Program-made: the position numbers and the translations under genes
Shown here: in pieces, positions 1-9,129 of the stretch
Numbering within the stretch: position 1 is the stretch's first letter
Layout of the letters: each line of letters begins with the position of its first letter
The notes under the pieces: generated by a model
Told to the model about the DNA's origin: nothing
The model's database searches: none
What the model saw: the letters and a program-made list of their open reading frames with translations, nothing else
DNA from: a virus
Reading direction: 5' to 3' (one strand)
DNA: 64,000 nucleotides
IMG/VR virus record: IMGVR_UViG_3300011115_000879
Location: 62,001 to 126,000 of that record

Positions 1-2622
1 TGGAATTTTAATGGACTTTTAACTAATGTAAAAGCTATAAAAGGCTCTTATCTATATAATCCAGCATCTAGTAGTATTTCCATTCCTACATCTCTATTTA
101 CTACTACTATCATTAATAGTACTACTTGGCAATTACCATTAATATCTTCTAGTTTAGCGCCCGGTGTTAATAGTATAAATAATGTTCTTTTTAGCCTTTA
201 TAACCCATTCACACAAGCATACCCCGGATTTACGGGTTCATTAATGGATTATAATGGATTTATTAGATTAATAGATTATTTTGATAATTCATTATTCAAA
301 ATGTTAGCTGATTTTACACCGGAACGTACTAGCTTATCAACAGGAGTAACAATCAACTCACCAGTATTAGAGCGTAACAAAACATCATTTGCTAACCCAA
401 CTAATAGTACTACACAAAGCATATACACAGCACAATTTAATACAGCAAGTATAACACCACAATATAGTCCACTATATAATAATTTAACAGGTGATAAAAA
501 ACCATACTTTACAGGTGAACTAAGTGGTAGTGTAGTAGATGTACATCAATATTTTACAGATAATTACAATCAATATTTAGGTGATTGGGATGTATATAAT
601 TCACAACGTACTATATCTCAAAGCATTAATTTAAATAGCTTCAATCATTCTGATTGGAACGTATTATTGAATAATGTTTCTAAAAACGTTACTTCTAATA
701 AACGTAAAGGCATACAATATATCTATGGTACAACAGGTAGTATTACTAGTAGTGTTGAATTACAAGACTCAAACCTATCATTAAGATCATATCAAATATC
801 ACGCTATGAAGGTTCTAAAGTAACTAGTGCAACATATAATACTTACACTACTGGTGATAAATCATATGGTAAAACAGCAGCTATTGATCATCAATCACTC
901 AAAGTGGCTTGGGTAAAAAATATACCAAGTCAAAGTTTAAATTTCTATGATAAAACCACTATCGATTTAAAATATCTAGTTGATAGTAGTACTTCATTAA
1001 TTGAATTATCATTATCAAACACTAATCTTTGTGAAGTACAAAATACATTTAAATCAGGAACACCGGTAGTATTATCAATATCTGATGTACAAAAACCAAC
1101 TAATCAAACTACTTTAAATGGTCTTAAAACTATATTTAGAGGTGGATATTCATATGATCCTATATTATATAGAGAAAATAATGAAACCTTAACATTCACT
1201 CACAATAATATAGTAAGCTCAGCATCGGCCCACTTAGGGGTAAAAGCATATAATTTGGATTCTTATTTATGGGCAGCGGGTGGAGATGGACGTACTATGA
1301 AGGTTGATCCAAATAAAATATCTAACCAAATTGGAGGAGGAACACAGTTTGGACAAGACGGAGCATCAATATATAAAATAAACTCAGTTAATGCTCCTGA
1401 AGGTAGTCAAATATCATACGCTAAAACATTAGCATCTTCTTGGGATATTAAACAATTACAATCAACTTATACTAATAAAGATGCCGTAACAAGTAAATAT
1501 CCGACGTATGGTTGGGATGTAAGAGGAGGAACTGATAACAAATATGTTTATTCTTTTAATGTATTAAATTTTAATAATACTAATTTAAATTTAAGCGCAT
1601 ACAATACAGAACCGGATCCTAATTCTTATGCTATAGATGGTGGTGGTAACTACACATATAAGGTACCACGAACTAGTAACTATAAATTAAGCGGAAGTAT
1701 TCCTTTCTATTTTAGTGGAGATGACACTAAAACCACAGATGGTAATAATAATAATATGTCGGGGTATATTAGATTTAAAGTAATGGGATTAGTACAAAGC
1801 AGCAGAACACCAGATATAGAAACATCATGGATAACAGTAGCCAATACTTTTCTTACTCCACTTGTACTAGGAAACCAGGTAAATTATAGCTCTAATCTTA
1901 ATGCTATTAAATACGATGGTAATTCTAATAGTAGTCTTTTTGATTGTAGTCTGAATAGTACAGCTAATTTAATAGAAGGTGATTATATTAGATTTCAATT
2001 TTATCTATTTGATAATATGGGGTTCTTTTACGACACCAGAAATTTTCTTTTCATGATAAATAGTAGCCCAGATAGTTTTAGTAGAAAACCATCTCCTGCT
2101 TTTTTTGAAATATATGATACTCTCACACCTTTTACTAAATACAATTATACTTCTACATATAGTCAAATACCACCATTATTTATAACGGCATCTGCTAATA
2201 GTATAGTATTTGATCCAACAGCCCAATCTTTAATTAATAGTGATGCTATATTCACACCATCATCTCCTGCTAATAATTATTATTCACCTGTAGTAGATTA
2301 TTTTGGAATACAAAAACAAGATTTATTAAGAGTAGGACAATTTAATAATCCAAACCCCGTATATTACGAAGTATTAAATACATATACGGCTTCTGGACAA
2401 ACTTATGCTACATTAGATAGAACAATAGATACTGGATCTTTTAACAATGCTCAAAGTTTTGCTATTTTAAGACCAAAACCAAATGAAACATCTGTAATTA
2501 TAAATTATAGAAAACAACTTGGAGATGTATCACAAACTATATTAATTCCATATGACGCAAATGATACAATAAAAAATAGCGTAGGTAATATATTTAAAAC
2601 ACTTAATACTAATTTAAAATAA
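1..2622 (+). CDS. Virion structural protein, 5' end outside the window
   Basis: The reading frame is open from the first base, so the Met codon at 244 is internal and the true start lies upstream; 873 residues are visible. The protein is rich in Ser, Thr, Asn and Tyr with alternating hydrophobic residues and few charges, as in beta-structured tail or baseplate proteins. I see no enzymatic motif, signal peptide or membrane segment. The stop overlaps the next start by one base (TAATG), so translation is probably coupled. Downstream genes look structural too, so a tail, baseplate or fibre role is inferred from composition and context only. Confidence 0.6.
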   Translation, partial: WNFNGLLTNVKAIKGSYLYNPASSSISIPTSLFTTTIINSTTWQLPLISSSLAPGVNSINNVLFSLYNPFTQAYPGFTGSLMDYNGFIRLIDYFDNSLFKMLADFTPERTSLSTGVTINSPVLERNKTSFANPTNSTTQSIYTAQFNTASITPQYSPLYNNLTGDKKPYFTGELSGSVVDVHQYFTDNYNQYLGDWDVYNSQRTISQSINLNSFNHSDWNVLLNNVSKNVTSNKRKGIQYIYGTTGSITSSVELQDSNLSLRSYQISRYEGSKVTSATYNTYTTGDKSYGKTAAIDHQSLKVAWVKNIPSQSLNFYDKTTIDLKYLVDSSTSLIELSLSNTNLCEVQNTFKSGTPVVLSISDVQKPTNQTTLNGLKTIFRGGYSYDPILYRENNETLTFTHNNIVSSASAHLGVKAYNLDSYLWAAGGDGRTMKVDPNKISNQIGGGTQFGQDGASIYKINSVNAPEGSQISYAKTLASSWDIKQLQSTYTNKDAVTSKYPTYGWDVRGGTDNKYVYSFNVLNFNNTNLNLSAYNTEPDPNSYAIDGGGNYTYKVPRTSNYKLSGSIPFYFSGDDTKTTDGNNNNMSGYIRFKVMGLVQSSRTPDIETSWITVANTFLTPLVLGNQVNYSSNLNAIKYDGNSNSSLFDCSLNSTANLIEGDYIRFQFYLFDNMGFFYDTRNFLFMINSSPDSFSRKPSPAFFEIYDTLTPFTKYNYTSTYSQIPPLFITASANSIVFDPTAQSLINSDAIFTPSSPANNYYSPVVDYFGIQKQDLLRVGQFNNPNPVYYEVLNTYTASGQTYATLDRTIDTGSFNNAQSFAILRPKPNETSVIINYRKQLGDVSQTILIPYDANDTIKNSVGNIFKTLNTNLK

Positions 2623-3263
2623 TGCAGAGCTTATATTATACACCAAACTCACAAAGCTTAGAATTGCATGATGGGGGAAGTGACTCAACATTACTACAAA
2701 CATGGAGTAATATCAGTAATGTAGCTATAACAGCTAGCGCATATGAAACTAGTGGATCTGATTTTGGAACAACATTAGGTAGTCTTAGAATATATGCTTA
2801 TAGTGGTAGTGTATCTGTAGCTTCGTTTCCTATAGATAATACTAATTTATATTATCCCCCATTTCCTATTCCTAGTTCTACTTTAATTCCTACTATTATA
2901 CCTACATCATCCGCTATTTTTATAGATCTAACTTATACTTTTACAGTACCTGACACTTTTACAGATGGACAATTAAGTGGAAGTGGATGTTCATTTATAT
3001 CAAATTCCTTAGTATATATAAGTGAAAGTTATTACAATAATGAAGGGGGAATCTCCATAGCATCAGGAAGTAGTTATTTAGTAAATATATATGGTAGCGG
3101 AAGTTATTATTTTACAGCACTAACTATAAACGATATTACTTACGGAACTAATGTAGTAGACATATCTAATATTAATGATTCATCATCATACACCTTCACA
3201 CCAGAAGCATTTCATAGTTATCAAGCGACATTTGCTATAACAGATCTATCTGGACTTTCATAA
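2622..3263 (+). CDS. Probable virion structural protein (213 aa)
   Basis: It starts on the last base of the upstream stop codon. The protein is low in charge, Ser/Thr/Tyr/Gly-rich and shows repeated short beta-type patterns with many SGS and YSGS stretches, similar in style to the fibre proteins later in the window. No catalytic motif or transmembrane segment is evident. It is probably an accessory tail or baseplate part made together with the upstream protein. I do not recognise the family. Confidence 0.5.
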   Translation: MQSLYYTPNSQSLELHDGGSDSTLLQTWSNISNVAITASAYETSGSDFGTTLGSLRIYAYSGSVSVASFPIDNTNLYYPPFPIPSSTLIPTIIPTSSAIFIDLTYTFTVPDTFTDGQLSGSGCSFISNSLVYISESYYNNEGGISIASGSSYLVNIYGSGSYYFTALTINDITYGTNVVDISNINDSSSYTFTPEAFHSYQATFAITDLSGLS

Positions 3264-3280
3264 TTAGAATTAAATTTTAA

Positions 3281-3290
3281 TATATTTATA
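3281..3290 (+). promoter_or_regulatory. Putative late promoter motif TATATTTATA
   Basis: It lies 22 bases before the ATG at 3313, in the only real gap between the first structural genes. An A/C-rich leader follows. Confidence 0.5.
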
Positions 3291-3312
3291 GTATATACAA
3301 TAAACATTAAAC

Positions 3313-3969
3313 ATGGCAATATTAAATCCTACAACAGTAACCGTAGACGCAGTTTTAACTACAAAGGGTCGTGAATTATTGGCTCGTAATGACGGATCAT
3401 TTCAAATAACACAATTTTCATTAGCAGATGATGAAATTGATTATACACTATATAATCCTTCTCACCCATCAGGTTCAGCATTTTATGGTGAAGCAATTGA
3501 GAATATGCCTGTAATTCAAGCATTTCCTAATGATACACAAATCATGCGTTACAAATTAGTAACACTTCCTCGTGGTACATCTCGTATGCCTGTTATCAGT
3601 TTAGGTTCTACTTTAATTACACTTAAACAAGGTGCTTCATTAACAATTACTCCACAAACACTTAATTATTTAGGTGCTACAAGTACATTCGAAGCTAATG
3701 GATATGTAGCTACAATAGCTGATATTAGATTATTATCATCATTTACAGGCACAGGCATTACTGCAACAACAGTTGGTAATCAAAATTTAAATACAACAAC
3801 TGGTGCTGTATTATCTAAATCAGCATTAGGTACATCATTTACTATAACTGGAACAACTGTTAATACATTATTTGGTTCTTCATTAACAACATTAGCTACT
3901 ACAATTACAGTAATTGGTAGAGATAGTGGTGCTAGAATTACTATTCCTATTAATATTACAAAAGCATAA
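3313..3969 (+). CDS. Virion structural protein (218 aa)
   Basis: The N-terminus (about residues 1-45) contains a TVDAVLTTKGRELLAR stretch followed by an acidic LADDEIDY segment. I have the impression of this arrangement in T4-like phage tail-region proteins of unknown function, but could not check it. The middle has a PRGTSRMPVISL segment, and the C-terminal half (about 110-218) is Thr/Ser/Gly-rich and beta-like. It has its own promoter-like motif and sits ahead of two related proteins ending in a shared domain, so it is probably a baseplate or tail-periphery part. The exact role is unknown. Confidence 0.55.
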   Translation: MAILNPTTVTVDAVLTTKGRELLARNDGSFQITQFSLADDEIDYTLYNPSHPSGSAFYGEAIENMPVIQAFPNDTQIMRYKLVTLPRGTSRMPVISLGSTLITLKQGASLTITPQTLNYLGATSTFEANGYVATIADIRLLSSFTGTGITATTVGNQNLNTTTGAVLSKSALGTSFTITGTTVNTLFGSSLTTLATTITVIGRDSGARITIPINITKA

Positions 3970-3982
3970 ACCAAAATAAAAT

Positions 3983-4954
3983 ATGTCATTTTCAAGATAT
4001 AATACTGAAGACTCAGTAATAAGTGCAGAAACCGTAGTTCGCCCAATGTGGACAAGTGATACCTACACTTTATCTACATTCGCTACAGCTAGTAACAGTA
4101 CTGAATATTACTTAGATGTGTATCAAACAGCATCTTCAGCTACTAATGCAGAAGTACAATTTGATATTCAATATGGTAATATTAAAGGATCAGGTTCAGC
4201 ACCTATAAATCCATCTATAGCTGGATATTCTCCATCTCGTACTGTTTATGGACAGTATAGAAACTTAGTTTTTGGAACTGAAAATACATACTTCAGTTTT
4301 GATAATTATGCTACAACAGCTAGTGATATATACGCCATTAATATATCTAGAAATAGGTATAAACAATCAATTCAACCTGGTACATTTAATTTAACTTTAG
4401 CAAGTGGAAGTGCTACTATTAAATTAACAGATGATAGTAATACAACTTCATTAACTAGATTTATTGGTGAAAATAAAGTATATTATATAATTAGTGGAAG
4501 TAATGGTAATGCTTATACAAGTAGTGCTTCTACAACATATTATGGTGTAATGTTACCTGATTTAGGAGTAATTATATTGAATGCATCTGGAACATTAAGT
4601 CCATATATTCAAGCACCTTCTCAAGCAACAACAGCAGTATATAATCATACTAAATTATATGACTCTATTAGGTTAGGTACTAATTTTCAAGCACAATCAC
4701 AAGAAGTAATATCATCACGTTATTTCTTTACACGCGTTAAAAATAGTGAATTTAACTATACTTCAAATCCATCAATCATAGATGATAATGGTAATTTATT
4801 ATATACTACATTGATTGATAATCCTCAAACATACGTTACAACAGTAGGTATGTATAATGATAATAATGAATTAGTAGCAGTAGCTAAATTAAGTAAACCA
4901 TTAACTAAAGATTTCACAAAAGAGGCCCTAATTAGAATCAAATTAGATTATTAA
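3983..4954 (+). CDS. Structural protein, paralogue of the next gene (323 aa)
   Basis: The C-terminal 75 residues match the next protein: an NSEFNYTSNPSI-type segment, then YVTTVGMYNDNNELVAVAKL and a final charged strand. The N-terminal halves differ more, though both begin with an F-x-R-x-N pattern and a TT/Y-rich stretch. This looks like a tandem duplication of a tail or baseplate protein in which the C-terminal attachment domain is conserved and the exposed part has diverged. No enzymatic motif is seen. The gap to the next gene is three bases. Confidence 0.55.
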   Translation: MSFSRYNTEDSVISAETVVRPMWTSDTYTLSTFATASNSTEYYLDVYQTASSATNAEVQFDIQYGNIKGSGSAPINPSIAGYSPSRTVYGQYRNLVFGTENTYFSFDNYATTASDIYAINISRNRYKQSIQPGTFNLTLASGSATIKLTDDSNTTSLTRFIGENKVYYIISGSNGNAYTSSASTTYYGVMLPDLGVIILNASGTLSPYIQAPSQATTAVYNHTKLYDSIRLGTNFQAQSQEVISSRYFFTRVKNSEFNYTSNPSIIDDNGNLLYTTLIDNPQTYVTTVGMYNDNNELVAVAKLSKPLTKDFTKEALIRIKLDY

Positions 4955-4957
4955 TGC

Positions 4958-5902
4958 ATGTCATCATTCAAAAGATTAAACAAGGCCGACGTTACAACAA
5001 CTCAATACGCTGCAAATAAGCGATGGGTATTTAACTATAATACAACACCGAACGATACTAGTATAGTTTATTACCAAGGTAAAAATGAACCATTCGTTAA
5101 GAATGGTTCTACTACTACCAACGGTGAATATCAATCTTTGATATTTGCTTCTATGAACCATATGTTCTATCAATCTTATAGTGGTAGTTTATTAAATACG
5201 GGTTCATTAATGTTTAATGTTGATACTTATGTATCTACATCTCAAAATAGACCAACTGCATTTTATTTTGACTATAACAGCAACCCATTACTAATCCAAA
5301 ATCTTCCTACTGCCTCTGGTAATACAATTGGTGTAATAAATGTTAATCATAATATATTTGGTACAAAAATACTACCATATAGTTTTAATATATCCTCTTC
5401 ACAAGTTAATATTATAGATGACGGAAACGGAAATTTATACGGACTATTAGCAGCCGGGTGGGATGATTATATATCTGGTAGTTATATAAGTGCTTCTTAT
5501 TTTGAAACAGGTAGCAATACTTCCTCCTCAATCCATGTTGGTAACATATTTTATGCTCACGGTATAGCAGTACTTACTAATCAATCAGGATTATATCAAA
5601 ATATATTATCTACATCATCATCTATATCATTTCAAAATGAACATATCATTTATGAAAATGAAGTACGATGTATAGTTAAAGAAAGTGATTATAATTTATC
5701 ATATAATCCAACTCTACTATCAGGTAGCTACACTACAGGCTCATTAAAAGACTTTGCAACAGGATCATCATTCTATCCATACGCCACAACAATCGGTTTA
5801 TATAACGATGATAATGAGCTGTTAATGGTAGCTAAATTGGGTAAACCAATAATGTTATCTCCTGATACTGATACAACATTTATAGTTAAATACGATACAT
5901 AG
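4958..5902 (+). CDS. Structural protein, paralogue of the preceding gene (314 aa)
   Basis: It shares the C-terminal block with its upstream neighbour: ESDYNLSYNPTL, then YATTIGLYNDDNELLMVAKL, then a short final strand. The N-terminal part (residues 1-200) is Tyr/Ser/Asn-rich and unlike any enzyme. The conserved hydrophobic block ending in VAKL is the part most likely to dock into the baseplate or tail, leaving the variable part for surface or assembly functions. This is inferred from the duplication pattern. Confidence 0.55.
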   Translation: MSSFKRLNKADVTTTQYAANKRWVFNYNTTPNDTSIVYYQGKNEPFVKNGSTTTNGEYQSLIFASMNHMFYQSYSGSLLNTGSLMFNVDTYVSTSQNRPTAFYFDYNSNPLLIQNLPTASGNTIGVINVNHNIFGTKILPYSFNISSSQVNIIDDGNGNLYGLLAAGWDDYISGSYISASYFETGSNTSSSIHVGNIFYAHGIAVLTNQSGLYQNILSTSSSISFQNEHIIYENEVRCIVKESDYNLSYNPTLLSGSYTTGSLKDFATGSSFYPYATTIGLYNDDNELLMVAKLGKPIMLSPDTDTTFIVKYDT

Positions 5903-5905
5903 TTT

Positions 5906-6343
5906 ATGAATAATTGGTTATATGAATACATCCCACTACAGGATGACTTTACAACAGACAATTACGGTTTTATTTATAAAATCACTAATATAGAGACAAA
6001 TAAATTCTACATTGGTAGAAAATCATTTGTCCATAACAAGAAGAAAAAACTCACTAAAAAAGAATTAGCCGAACAACCTATAGCACGTGGTCGTAAACCA
6101 ACTACTAAAGTAGAACAAGTCGACAGCGGCTGGCGTGATTATTGGGGTTCATCTAAAGAATTATTAGCTGATGTTAAATTATTAGGTAAAGATAAATTCG
6201 AACGTGAAATATTAAAGTTCTGCCCTACTAAAAAGCAACTCACATTCTACGAAATACAATACCAAATCCAACACTCAGTACTATTTACTGAAAGCTACAA
6301 CGACAACATAGGAGGTAAATACTTCCGTAAAGACTTTGTATAG
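5906..6343 (+). CDS. GIY-YIG family endonuclease (145 aa)
   Basis: Residues 21-38 carry the GIY-YIG pattern (GFIYKITN, then FYIGR). A WRDYWGSSKEL segment and a later FYEIQYQ helix follow, which can supply the catalytic Glu. The family cuts DNA at one active site and includes homing endonucleases and phage repair or degradation nucleases. There is no C-terminal DNA-binding repeat of the NUMOD type, unlike the second GIY-YIG protein in this window, so a free-standing phage nuclease is as likely as a homing enzyme. It sits between structural genes and the primase, separated from each by fewer than 30 bases. Confidence 0.7.
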   Translation: MNNWLYEYIPLQDDFTTDNYGFIYKITNIETNKFYIGRKSFVHNKKKKLTKKELAEQPIARGRKPTTKVEQVDSGWRDYWGSSKELLADVKLLGKDKFEREILKFCPTKKQLTFYEIQYQIQHSVLFTESYNDNIGGKYFRKDFV

Positions 6344-6369
6344 GCAAAACAACTTCGTATATTGAGGTT

Positions 6370-7308
6370 ATGGAAAATGCTGCTCTATTAATTTTATTGG
6401 AATCTATATTAGGACAGGGTAGTAAGACTAGTCGGGGCAATTATTCATTTAAATGTCCGTTTTGTACTCATCATAAAAATAAAATGGAAATCAATTGCAT
6501 AACAAACGCAAAAAAAGAGAATCCATGGCATTGTTGGGTGTGTGAAGCTAAAGGTAAAACCATTAGATCTCTCCTTAAAGGCGCTAAAGTACCCGCCACT
6601 AAATTAGCAGAATTAAATATGATTATTGTTCCTAGTGGAACTGATTATAAACAAGATGTCACTGTATTAGCATTACCTAAAGAATTTATTCCATTAGTTA
6701 ATACAAATAAACTAAATAGATTAACACAAATAGACTCTAAACACGCCCTTCAGTTTCTAAAAACAAGAGGTATAACAGCTGATGATATAATAAAATATAA
6801 CATTGGATTTTGTAATGATGGTCCATATAAAGATAGAGTTATAATTCCTTCATATGATGAAAATGGAGTAATAAATTATTTTATTGCTCGCGCATATAAA
6901 GATGGAATGCAAAAATATAAAAATCCACCTACCGATGCAAAATCAGCAATAGGTTTAGAACTATACATAAACTGGGATGCTCCTATTATCCTTATTGAAG
7001 GTATGTTTGATGCACTAACAGTTAAACGCAACGTAATCCCATTATTTGGGAAAATTATTCACGAAAAATTAATGAAGAAGTTAGTAAGCTCCTCTGTCAA
7101 CAGAATTTACATTGCATTAGATCCGGATGCTATTAAAAATTCTTTAAAATATGCTCAAGAATTAATGACATATGGTAAAGATATTTACTTAGTAGAATTA
7201 GATGGTAAAGATGCAAATGAAATTGGATTTGAACGATTTTTAAACTGTATCGAACAAGCTCAACCTTTAGACTTTCAAAGCTTATTGATGAAAAAACTAC
7301 AATTATGA
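6370..7308 (+). CDS. DNA primase with zinc-binding and TOPRIM domains (T4 gp61-like)
   Basis: An N-terminal zinc site is visible (Cys29-x2-Cys32 and HCWVC with Cys55 and Cys58), typical of DnaG-type primases. A DnaG-like RVIIPSYDENG segment is at 157-166. The TOPRIM fold follows with IEGMFDALT (Glu210-Gly211) and ALDPDA (Asp251 and Asp253) as likely metal ligands. At 312 residues it is close in size to T4 gp61 (342), so it probably makes RNA primers for lagging-strand synthesis together with a helicase outside the window. The stop overlaps the start of the nuclease gene (ATGA), so the two replication or recombination proteins are translationally coupled. Confidence 0.85.
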   Translation: MENAALLILLESILGQGSKTSRGNYSFKCPFCTHHKNKMEINCITNAKKENPWHCWVCEAKGKTIRSLLKGAKVPATKLAELNMIIVPSGTDYKQDVTVLALPKEFIPLVNTNKLNRLTQIDSKHALQFLKTRGITADDIIKYNIGFCNDGPYKDRVIIPSYDENGVINYFIARAYKDGMQKYKNPPTDAKSAIGLELYINWDAPIILIEGMFDALTVKRNVIPLFGKIIHEKLMKKLVSSSVNRIYIALDPDAIKNSLKYAQELMTYGKDIYLVELDGKDANEIGFERFLNCIEQAQPLDFQSLLMKKLQL

Positions 7309-8093
7309 TTATTGAAAGACATGCAAACATTATTAAGGACCCCAAAATCAAACGCCTTGTTGAATATAAGGAAGGGGACAAACAAGTTAATGTTTTAGAC
7401 AGCCGATTCTACAGCCGAGATGGTAAATACTATCCTTCCGTAACATCAGTACTAAACTATTTTCCTAAAAACCAATTTTTCCATTCTTGGTTAAAAGACG
7501 TTGGACACAATGCTGATATCATTGCTCAAAAAGCAGCTGGTGAAGGTACACAGGTTCACAACGCTATTGAAAGATTTATTAATGGAGAAGAAATTCAATG
7601 GATTGATGAGTTTGGTAAAGCTCAATACAATTTAGATGTTTGGAAAATGATATTAAAGTTTGCTGATTTCTGGAATACACATAAACCAGAATTAGTTGCA
7701 GCTGAATACCATGTGTTTTCAGACAATCATGAATATGCTGGTACAGCGGATTTGATTTGTAAAATTAAGGGTAAAATGTGGTTACTTGATATTAAAACAT
7801 CAAATTCACTACATACTAGCTATGGTTTACAATTATCAGCTTATGCTATGGCTTGGAGCGAAACACATAATACTCCTATCGAAGAAACAGGTGTATTGTG
7901 GTTAAAAGCTTCTACTCGCACTACTGGTAAAGAAGGTAAAATTCAAGGTAAAGGTTGGGAACTACGTTCATATGGTAATATAGCGTCAAGTTTTCAAATG
8001 TTTAAAAACATATACGAGATATATAAACTCGAAAACCCTGATTTTAAACCACATACTGAAATGTTACCTATTTCGGTTAAAATAACAGAATAA
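7305..8093 (+). CDS. PD-(D/E)XK nuclease, RecB/Cas4-like (262 aa)
   Basis: The motifs of RecB-family nucleases appear in order: GTQVH with His85, an acidic residue at Glu134, AGTADL with Asp149, LDIKTS with Asp162 and Lys164, and QLSAY at 176-180. That is a complete His-Asp-(D/E)xK-Q/Y active site, so a functional DNA exonuclease is likely. In T4-like phages such proteins are placed with replication and recombination genes; here it overlaps the primase gene by four bases. A strong terminator follows, closing the replication cassette. Confidence 0.85.
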   Translation: MIIERHANIIKDPKIKRLVEYKEGDKQVNVLDSRFYSRDGKYYPSVTSVLNYFPKNQFFHSWLKDVGHNADIIAQKAAGEGTQVHNAIERFINGEEIQWIDEFGKAQYNLDVWKMILKFADFWNTHKPELVAAEYHVFSDNHEYAGTADLICKIKGKMWLLDIKTSNSLHTSYGLQLSAYAMAWSETHNTPIEETGVLWLKASTRTTGKEGKIQGKGWELRSYGNIASSFQMFKNIYEIYKLENPDFKPHTEMLPISVKITE

Positions 8094-8094
8094 T

Positions 8095-8104
8095 AATATT
8101 TATA
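8095..8104 (+). promoter_or_regulatory. AATATTTATA motif between stop codon and terminator
   Basis: The late-promoter-like motif lies just before a terminator hairpin, not before a gene, and overlaps the first base of that hairpin. A transcript started here would end at once, so this copy may be inactive or may make a very short RNA. Confidence 0.3.
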
Positions 8105-8136
8105 GGTGGCTTGACTAAGTTGAGCCACCTTTTTTA
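8104..8136 (+). terminator. Rho-independent terminator after the nuclease gene
   Basis: AGGTGGCT (8104-8111) pairs with AGCCACCT (8123-8130) around an 11-base loop and is followed by a T run. It separates the replication genes from the accessory block. Confidence 0.85.
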
Positions 8137-8140
8137 TTAT

Positions 8141-8150
8141 TATATTTATG
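8141..8150 (+). promoter_or_regulatory. Putative late promoter motif TATATTTATG
   Basis: It lies directly after the terminator and 7 bases before the ATG at 8158, where a new transcription unit must begin. Confidence 0.5.
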
Positions 8151-8157
8151 TACAATT

Positions 8158-9129
8158 ATGATTAAACTAATAAGTATCGTTAAACAAATCCTATTAGAGG
8201 GTGGTAACGTATTTGGCACTACAGATTCAATTCAAAAAGCAAACATTGAACCTACAGTAGAAGTATTTAGAAGTCAATTATCTAAAATATTTCCTGCAAA
8301 AGCAGCATCCTTCAAATCATTTGAAAAATTAAGTTCAGCAGGTAAAAAAGATGTATCGGGTGATATTGATTTATCATACGATGTTAAAAATTTATTTCCT
8401 GGAGGTAAACCTGATTTTAAAGGTTGGGGTGTAGATGAAACAAAATACAACGAATTAGTAGCAAAATATACTAAAAGTTCTAGAACAGCATCACCTGAAA
8501 AAATTCAATTACGTGCAATGATTGTACTAATTGGAGAAAAAATTAATGATGCTTTAGAAGATGTTGAAGTAGATACCAAAGCCTCTGGTTCTGGATCTAT
8601 ATTTTGTGCTGTACCACAATACGGACCTGATGGTAAAAAATTAGGTAAAGCAGTTCAAACTGATATTAATATAGGTAATCCAGAATGGTTACGCTTTAGC
8701 TACTATTCTAACACATACTCAGGTAATGTTAAGGGATTACACCGTACACAACTTATGTTAGCTTTATTCTCAAATAAAGGTAGAACATTTGGTCATTCAA
8801 CTGGTGTTGTAGATAAAGAGACAGGAACACAAGAAGCAAAATCACCACAAGAAGCTATTAAATTATTAAATAAATTATATAATTTTAATATAACTCAAGA
8901 TATTTTAGATGATTATTTTAAATTAGAAGATTATATGAAGAAAAATCTATCTAAAGAAGAATATGGTTCTATTATGGATAGATATTTAAAAATATTAGAC
9001 TCAACACGAGCAGATATACCTGATAATCTACAACAATATTGGATTGACAATCAGGAAAGATTAGGATTGAAAGGTAAATTCTTACCGGATACATCTAACT
9101 TAATACCTCACCAAACCGAAAAAGCATAA
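8158..9129 (+). CDS. Nucleotidyltransferase-like protein with capsid-targeting-like leader (323 aa)
   Basis: The first 14 residues end in ILLE and resemble the MIKLxxLL leaders of other proteins here. A polymerase-beta-type nucleotidyltransferase pattern follows: a Ser-Ser-x-Gly turn at 59-62, GDIDLS with Asp69 and Asp71, and VQTDINI with Asp169 as the third acidic residue. The C-terminal third is helical and charged. Substrate and partner cannot be told from sequence. Its stop overlaps the start of the next gene, whose N-terminus carries a second copy of the same kind of domain. Nucleotidyl transfer is inferred from the motif; packaging in the head is inferred from the leader. Confidence 0.55.
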   Translation: MIKLISIVKQILLEGGNVFGTTDSIQKANIEPTVEVFRSQLSKIFPAKAASFKSFEKLSSAGKKDVSGDIDLSYDVKNLFPGGKPDFKGWGVDETKYNELVAKYTKSSRTASPEKIQLRAMIVLIGEKINDALEDVEVDTKASGSGSIFCAVPQYGPDGKKLGKAVQTDINIGNPEWLRFSYYSNTYSGNVKGLHRTQLMLALFSNKGRTFGHSTGVVDKETGTQEAKSPQEAIKLLNKLYNFNITQDILDDYFKLEDYMKKNLSKEEYGSIMDRYLKILDSTRADIPDNLQQYWIDNQERLGLKGKFLPDTSNLIPHQTEKA

